A stretch of 10,702 nt of DNA from Dechloromonas sp. Its GTDB lineage: Bacteria; Pseudomonadota; Gammaproteobacteria; Burkholderiales; Rhodocyclaceae. The stretch is taken from the NCBI GenBank assembly GCA_017302355.1, contig JAFLDQ010000121.1:1-10702 (forward strand). The letters are read 5' to 3'. How positions within the stretch are numbered: position 1 is the stretch's first letter; the number at the start of each line of letters is the position of its first letter. The notes under the pieces were generated by a model. That model saw only the letters and a list, made by a program, of their open reading frames with translations. It was not told the DNA's origin and searched no databases. Positions 7,189-10,702 of the stretch are shown here, in pieces. Made by a program: the position numbers and the translations under genes.

Positions 7189-8691
7189 ATGGGAGCGCTG
7201 CTTCGCGTCATTCGGGAACTCCTGCACGAAGCATCGCGGGATCTGGCGCCGACGCTGATCGTCGTGGTCATCTTCCAGGCGTTCTTCATCCAGCGCATGC
7301 CGGACCATCCGGCGGCGCTGATCGGCGGCTTCTCCGTCGTCCTCATCGGCCTGGCGCTGTTCGTCAAGGGACTGGACGCGGCGATCTTTCCGGCCGGCGA
7401 GACGATGGCCTTCGACTTCGCCCGCCGCGGGTCGTTTCCCTGGCTGATCCTCTTTGCCTTCTGCATCAGCTTCGCCTCGGTCGCCGCCGAACCGGCGCTG
7501 ATGGCCGTCGCCTACAAGGCCGAGGCGGTTTCGGGCGGCACCATGGGCGCCCTGACCCTGCGCCTGGTGGCGGCGCTCGGCGTCGGGCTGGCGGTGGCGG
7601 TCGGCGTCTGGCGCATCATCCTCGGGCACCCGATCGGCCACTACCTGATTCCCGGTTACCTGATCGTCATCACCCTGACGGCGTTCTCCCCGTCGCAACT
7701 GGTGGGCCTCGCCTTCGATTCCGGCGGCGTCGTCGCGTCGACCGTGACCGCGCCGCTGCTGACCGCCCTCGGCGTCGGCCTGGCCACCAGCATCCGCGGC
7801 CGCAATCCGCTGCTCGACGGCTTCGGCCTGATCGCCTTCGGCGCGCTGGCGCCGATGATCATCATCCAGATCTACGGCATCCTGTTCTTCGTGCCCGCCG
7901 AGTCCGGAACGGCGGTGCTGCTGATGCCGACCGACGACCTGCACAAGGACGCCGCCGTCGAGATGCTGTTGAACTTCCTGATCATGGTCAGGAACCTGCT
8001 GCCGATCATCGCCGTCGTCCTCTTTTCGAGCTTCGTCATCCTGCGCCGGCCGCTGGCCGACCCCAAGGGGCTGGGGATGGGCATGGCCCTGGTGGCCGTC
8101 GGCCTCTTCCTGTTCGACGAGGGGCTGCAGGTCGGACTCTTCCCGCTCGGCGACGAGATGACCGACGGCCTGATGCGCGACGGCGTCCCGATGTGGGCGG
8201 TATATTCCTACGGCTTCCTGATCGGCTTCGCGACGACGATGGCGGAGCCGGCGCTGATCGCGCTGTCGATCAAGGCCGACGAAGTCAGCCTGGGCCAGTT
8301 GAAGGGCATGTGGCTGCGCACGCTGGTCTCGATCGGCGTCGGCATCGGCATCGTCATCGGCTGTGCGCGCATCATCGACGGGACGAACATCGCCTGGTGG
8401 CTGATCCCCGGCTACCTGTTCGTGCTCGCGATGACCCCGTTCGCGCCGAAATTCATCGTGCCGATCGCCTACGACTGCGGCGGCGTGACGACGTCGACGG
8501 TCACCGTGCCGCTGGTGACCGCGCTCGGCGTCGGCCTGGCCCAACGCACACCCGGCCGCGACCCGATGATCGACGGTTTCGGCCTGATCGCCTTCGCCTC
8601 GCTGCTGCCGATGATCATCGTCATGTCCTACGGCATGCTTGCCACCTGGTGGCTGCGCGCCAGAAAACCTGTCAAGGAGAAGAAACCATGA
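7189..8691 (+). CDS. DUF1538 family membrane protein with two tandem homologous halves
   Basis: A 500-residue, highly hydrophobic protein with about 12-14 candidate membrane segments. The two halves are clearly homologous. AEPAL occurs at 100-104 and 352-356, LIPGYL at 153-158 and 405-410, (F/Y)D-x-GGV at 176-181 and 418-423, STVT-x-PL-x-TALGVGLA at 184-199 and 426-441, and DGFGLIAF at 210-217 and 462-469, mostly 252 residues apart. This matches the two-domain form of the DUF1538 family, whose function is not established. A transporter or channel role is inferred from the duplicated fold. The conserved acidic AEPA-x and D-x-GGV motifs within the membrane region are candidate substrate-site elements. 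The start has GAGGAG 8 bases upstream. Its stop overlaps the PII-like start (ATGA), so the two proteins are probably made in fixed ratio. Confidence 0.88.
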   Translation: MGALLRVIRELLHEASRDLAPTLIVVVIFQAFFIQRMPDHPAALIGGFSVVLIGLALFVKGLDAAIFPAGETMAFDFARRGSFPWLILFAFCISFASVAAEPALMAVAYKAEAVSGGTMGALTLRLVAALGVGLAVAVGVWRIILGHPIGHYLIPGYLIVITLTAFSPSQLVGLAFDSGGVVASTVTAPLLTALGVGLATSIRGRNPLLDGFGLIAFGALAPMIIIQIYGILFFVPAESGTAVLLMPTDDLHKDAAVEMLLNFLIMVRNLLPIIAVVLFSSFVILRRPLADPKGLGMGMALVAVGLFLFDEGLQVGLFPLGDEMTDGLMRDGVPMWAVYSYGFLIGFATTMAEPALIALSIKADEVSLGQLKGMWLRTLVSIGVGIGIVIGCARIIDGTNIAWWLIPGYLFVLAMTPFAPKFIVPIAYDCGGVTTSTVTVPLVTALGVGLAQRTPGRDPMIDGFGLIAFASLLPMIIVMSYGMLATWWLRARKPVKEKKP

Positions 8692-9035
8692 GATTCTCTG
8701 CTGTGGTGCTGATTGTTCCGGAAGAAGACGAGAACCCGGCGGTCAGGATCCTCAAGGAGGCCGGCGCCACCGGCATCACCATTCTCAAGGGCAAGGGGCT
8801 GCGCCAGAAGGATCGCAAGACCTTTCTCGGCCTCGGCCTCGAACGCCGGGAATCGCTGCTCCTGTGCGTCGTCGAGAAGCAACTCGCGACGCGCATTCTC
8901 AAGACCGTCAAGACCGAGATGAAGCTGGACCTGCCGGGCGGCGGTCTGGCCTTTTCGTTGCCGCTGGGCAGCGTGATCGGCATCGGGCTGGCGCAGATGG
9001 AAACGTTCCGGCGCGAAGTCGAGGATGCCCTGTGA
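8688..9035 (+). CDS. Divergent PII-like (GlnB-fold) regulatory protein
   Basis: A 115-residue protein with AAGGAG (8674-8679) about 8 bases before its ATG, overlapping the DUF1538 stop by 4 bases. The order of elements fits a PII fold: strand 3-10 (FSAVVLIV), helix 14-25, strand 29-34 (GITILKGKGL corresponds to G-x-T-x-x-x-x-K-G-x-G of GlnB), a short T-loop (about 35-53), strand 55-62, helix 64-78, then a final beta segment. The T-loop lacks the uridylylated Tyr51 context, and the glycine-rich ATP-binding B-loop signature T-G-x-x-G-D-G-K is replaced by KLDLPGGGLAFS. It is therefore a PII-like protein, not GlnB/GlnK, and its ligand cannot be predicted. By analogy with GlnK-AmtB and SbtB-SbtA, it probably binds the adjacent membrane protein. 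Confidence 0.8.
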   Translation: MRFSAVVLIVPEEDENPAVRILKEAGATGITILKGKGLRQKDRKTFLGLGLERRESLLLCVVEKQLATRILKTVKTEMKLDLPGGGLAFSLPLGSVIGIGLAQMETFRREVEDAL

Positions 9036-9097
9036 ACAAGCGCGGCCAGCCATTCGCTGCCCGGCGGAACCCATTTATCGACGAAAGGAGTTGTCCC

Positions 9098-9499
9098 ATG
9101 CTGGTTGCCGGAATCATGAAGACGGACGTCGCCACCATCAGCGCGCTCGCCACCGTGCGTCAGGCGCTGATGCTGATGAAGGAGCGCGGCGTCAAGTCAC
9201 TGGTGGTCGAAAAGCGCCATGCCGGCGACGCCCACGGCCTGATCGCCTATCGCGACATCGCCAAGGCGGTGATCGCCGACGACGGCGACATCGACCTGCT
9301 CAACGTTTACGACATCGCCCAGAAGCCGGCGCTCCAGGTCTCGCAGCATCTCGAAGTCCGGTACCTGGCGCGGCTGATGATCCAGTACTCGGTGAAAAGG
9401 GTCCTGGTCATCGACAACAACGAGTTGCAGGGATTCGTCTCGATCACCGATGTCGTGGGCAGCCTGATGGACCGGGCGTTGCGCGAGCAGGATCGCTAG
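9098..9499 (+). CDS. Tandem CBS-domain protein
   Basis: A 133-residue protein made of two CBS motifs forming one Bateman module. CBS1 spans about residues 6-58 (IMKTDVATISALATVRQALM, GVKSLVVEK, G47-LIAYRDI) and CBS2 about 77-122 (YSVKRVLVIDNNELQGFVSI, TDV). CBS pairs usually bind adenine nucleotides, SAM or c-di-AMP and control partner proteins. There is no attached effector domain, so it must act in trans. AAAGGAG ends 7 bases before the ATG. It starts 62 bases after the PII-like stop with no terminator between, and the next gene follows after 12 bases, so it is in the same operon. Confidence 0.92.
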   Translation: MLVAGIMKTDVATISALATVRQALMLMKERGVKSLVVEKRHAGDAHGLIAYRDIAKAVIADDGDIDLLNVYDIAQKPALQVSQHLEVRYLARLMIQYSVKRVLVIDNNELQGFVSITDVVGSLMDRALREQDR

Positions 9500-9511
9500 G
9501 AGGCCGGGCTC

Positions 9512-9955
9512 ATGGACAGGGAAGTCCGCCGCTACCGCGCCTACTTTCGCAGCTGGTGCCAGACCTTCGGCGATCACGTCCCGGACCCGGGTGGCGAGGG
9601 GCAGCCCGTCGAGTGGCTTTTCGGCGAGTCCAGCATCGGCGCGATCGTCACGCCCAGGATCGGCGACATGCTGACCCACGATCTGTTTGGCTCCAGGAAA
9701 CCCCGGCCCCGGGTGATCGTCCGCGCGGAATCGATGTGCCTGGGCGAAATGGAATACCGCGGTGCGGAGGTCTGCCGCCACCCCGGCTACACCGCCCTGC
9801 TCGACCTCCTGCGGGACGCCGAGACGGTGCACCTGTTTCTGACCTACCACCTGATCTATCCGCCGGGAACGCGGATCATCACCGTCTCGAGCAAGGCGCC
9901 GCAGTTGCTGATCTACAAGGAGGTGGCGCCGCTGCGGGTCAGCGTCGACATCTGA
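9512..9955 (+). CDS. Conserved-looking hypothetical protein, last gene of the DUF1538 operon
   Basis: A 147-residue soluble protein of no family I recognise. AGGAGG (9498-9503) overlaps the stop codon of the CBS gene and sits 8 bases before the ATG, so it is a real, coupled gene. It begins with a basic helix (MDREVRRYRAYFRSWCQTFG), then has mixed alpha/beta composition: WLFGESSIGAIVTPRIGDML near 35-54, PRPRVIVRAESMCLGEMEY near 64-82, TALLDLLRDAETVHLFLTYH near 94-113, and a beta-rich end (TRIITVSSKAPQLLIYK, PLRVSVDI). Three cysteines (16, 76, 88) and several histidines do not form an obvious metal site. No signal peptide or membrane segment is evident. The context suggests a role in the same regulatory complex. 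Confidence 0.82.
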   Translation: MDREVRRYRAYFRSWCQTFGDHVPDPGGEGQPVEWLFGESSIGAIVTPRIGDMLTHDLFGSRKPRPRVIVRAESMCLGEMEYRGAEVCRHPGYTALLDLLRDAETVHLFLTYHLIYPPGTRIITVSSKAPQLLIYKEVAPLRVSVDI

Positions 9956-10001
9956 ACCCGTTCGCGCCCCCCGCGGCGGGCCGATGGCGGCCCGGGAGGC
10001 A

Positions 10002-10032
10002 AGAGGGCCGCTCGCGGCGGCCCTTTCCTTTC
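10002..10032 (+). terminator. Terminator between the DUF1538 operon and mscL
   Basis: AGGGCCGC (10004-10011) pairs with GCGGCCCT (10017-10024) around a 5-base loop, followed by TTCCTTTCC. It fits the end of the plus-strand operon and, being palindromic, may also serve the convergent mscL, whose stop is at 10044. Confidence 0.7.
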
Positions 10033-10043
10033 CGGCCGGCGGC

Positions 10044-10472
10044 CTACTTCTTCAGCGAATCGCGAATCTCGCGCAGCAGCAGCACATCTTCCGGCGTTGC
10101 CGGCGCTTCCGGCTCGGGCGCCGGCGGCTCGGCGGAGCGCAGGCGGTTGATCTGCTTGACCATCATGAAAATGACGAAGGCGAGGATGACGAAATTGACC
10201 AGGATGGTCAGGAAATTGCCGTAGGCGAAGACCGGGATGCCGGCCGTCTTGATGTCGGCGAGCGCGGTCAGGTTCTTCGGGTTGTCGCCGAGCAACACAT
10301 ATAGGTTGGAGAAATCCAGGCGGCCGGTGATGCGCGAGACGAGCGGCATGACGAGATCGCCGACGATCGATTCGACGATCTTGCCGAAGGCGCCTCCGAT
10401 GATGACGCCGACCGCGAGGTCCATCGCGTTGCCCTTGACCGCGAATTCGCGGAATTCCTGAAGCATGCCCAT
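10044..10472 (-). CDS. mscL: Large-conductance mechanosensitive channel MscL
   Basis: MscL is the inner-membrane pentameric channel that opens under extreme tension and protects against hypo-osmotic shock. The 142-residue product begins [20 protein letters not shown] and continues [20 protein letters not shown], the conserved amphipathic N-terminal helix and pore helix. A second membrane helix lies at about 83-107 ([20 protein letters not shown]). The C-terminal coil ends [17 protein letters not shown]. coli MscL has 136 residues; the extra length is a Pro/Glu/Ala linker near 115-127. AAAGGAAG lies 5 bases before the ATG at 10472. Transcription is from its own promoter on the minus strand, convergent with the DUF1538 operon. 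Confidence 0.97.
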   Translation of the reverse strand: MGMLQEFREFAVKGNAMDLAVGVIIGGAFGKIVESIVGDLVMPLVSRITGRLDFSNLYVLLGDNPKNLTALADIKTAGIPVFAYGNFLTILVNFVILAFVIFMMVKQINRLRSAEPPAPEPEAPATPEDVLLLREIRDSLKK

Positions 10473-10512
10473 GACGGCTTCCTTTCCAGTTCGATGATTT
10501 TATGGTGGCGGA

Positions 10513-10541
10513 ATTATTGGCCGCCCGTCGCGGTGCGTCAA
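10513..10541 (-). promoter_or_regulatory. Predicted sigma70 promoter of mscL
   Basis: On the minus strand, TTGACG (10541-10536) and AATAAT (10518-10513) each match five of six consensus bases with the ideal 17-base spacer. The start of transcription would be near 10506, leaving a leader of about 34 bases before the ATG at 10472. Confidence 0.75.
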
Positions 10542-10544
10542 CGG

Positions 10545-10657
10545 CTGTTATGCCATTTCCAGATCAGTTGTGACGCGAAGACGAGCCGCCGACAGTGCAG
10601 GTAGCACGGCAAGGCGAAGTCGACAAAGTCACGGCTGGTCTGGAAATGGCATTACAG
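10545..10657. repeat. Large inverted repeat with 30-base arms
   Basis: Arms 10545-10574 and 10628-10657 are complementary at 26 of 30 positions. Three of the four differences become G-U pairs in the plus-strand transcript. The 53-base centre carries a direct repeat (GCGAAGACGA at 10575-10584, GCGAAGTCGA at 10614-10623) and a small GTGC/GCAC stem. The right arm contains the stop codon of the minus-strand gene that enters from the right. Part of it recurs at 6641-6690, so it is probably a dispersed palindromic element that may act as a transcript end. Confidence 0.7.
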
Positions 10658-10702
10658 GCGGCGCAGGCGCTCGCCGGCGGCAACAAGTGTTTCCTCCTTC
10701 TT
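10652..10702 (-). CDS. C-terminal end of an unidentified gene (partial)
   Basis: Read on the minus strand from the window edge, one frame gives KKEETLVAAGERLRRL and then TAA at 10654-10652. The charged, helical composition is protein-like, and the stop lies at the edge of an inverted repeat, as expected for a gene end. Sixteen residues are too few to identify the product. The gene would lie upstream of mscL on the same strand, but mscL has its own promoter. Confidence 0.4.
   Translation of the reverse strand, partial: KKEETLVAAGERLRRL

Noticed and set aside
6880..8544. Long minus-strand frame of 554 codons opposite the DUF1538 gene
   Set aside because: Arg/Asp/Gln/His-rich composition typical of antisense shadows in high-GC DNA; the plus-strand frame has clear family motifs.
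10595..10702. Plus-strand open frame running off the right edge
   Set aside because: It lies within the inverted repeat, lacks a ribosome binding site, and the minus-strand frame gives a better gene end.

Overview
The window comes from the chromosome of a high-GC betaproteobacterium, most likely of the order Rhodocyclales. This placement rests on gene order (tsaD divergent from rpsU-yqeY-dnaG-rpoD-tRNA), protein style and base composition, not on a database search.

Positions 1-4950 are conserved core genome. The start of tsaD (tRNA t6A synthesis) runs off the left edge on the minus strand. Its promoter overlaps that of the divergent macromolecular-synthesis operon: rpsU (ribosomal protein S21), a GatB/YqeY-domain gene, dnaG (primase) and rpoD (housekeeping sigma factor). 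A terminator-like hairpin lies after rpsU and an extended -10 promoter lies before rpoD, so S21, primase and sigma can be made at different levels from one operon. Six bases after rpoD comes a tRNA with a CAT anticodon. Its acceptor stem fits the lysidine-modified isoleucine tRNA better than a methionine tRNA. A strong hairpin follows.

Positions 4951-7188 are an accessory stretch. It holds a small winged-helix protein, a strong terminator, and a seven-helix membrane protein with a C-terminal DUF2914-like domain. Next is about 630 bases with no obvious plus-strand gene, which holds candidate small minus-strand genes (one a convincing 39-residue single-span membrane protein), a CRP-like palindrome and a diverged copy of a repeat also present at the right end.

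Positions 7189-9955 hold a compact four-gene plus-strand operon: a duplicated DUF1538 membrane protein, a divergent PII-like protein overlapping it by 4 bases, a two-CBS-domain protein, and a 147-residue protein of no recognised family. The likely theme is a membrane carrier with two different ligand-sensing regulators, comparable in layout to AmtB-GlnK or SbtA-SbtB. The substrate is unknown. This is the best candidate for an undescribed system here.

Positions 9956-10702 hold a terminator, mscL on the minus strand with a near-consensus promoter, a large 30-base-arm inverted repeat, and the last 16 codons of an unidentified minus-strand gene.
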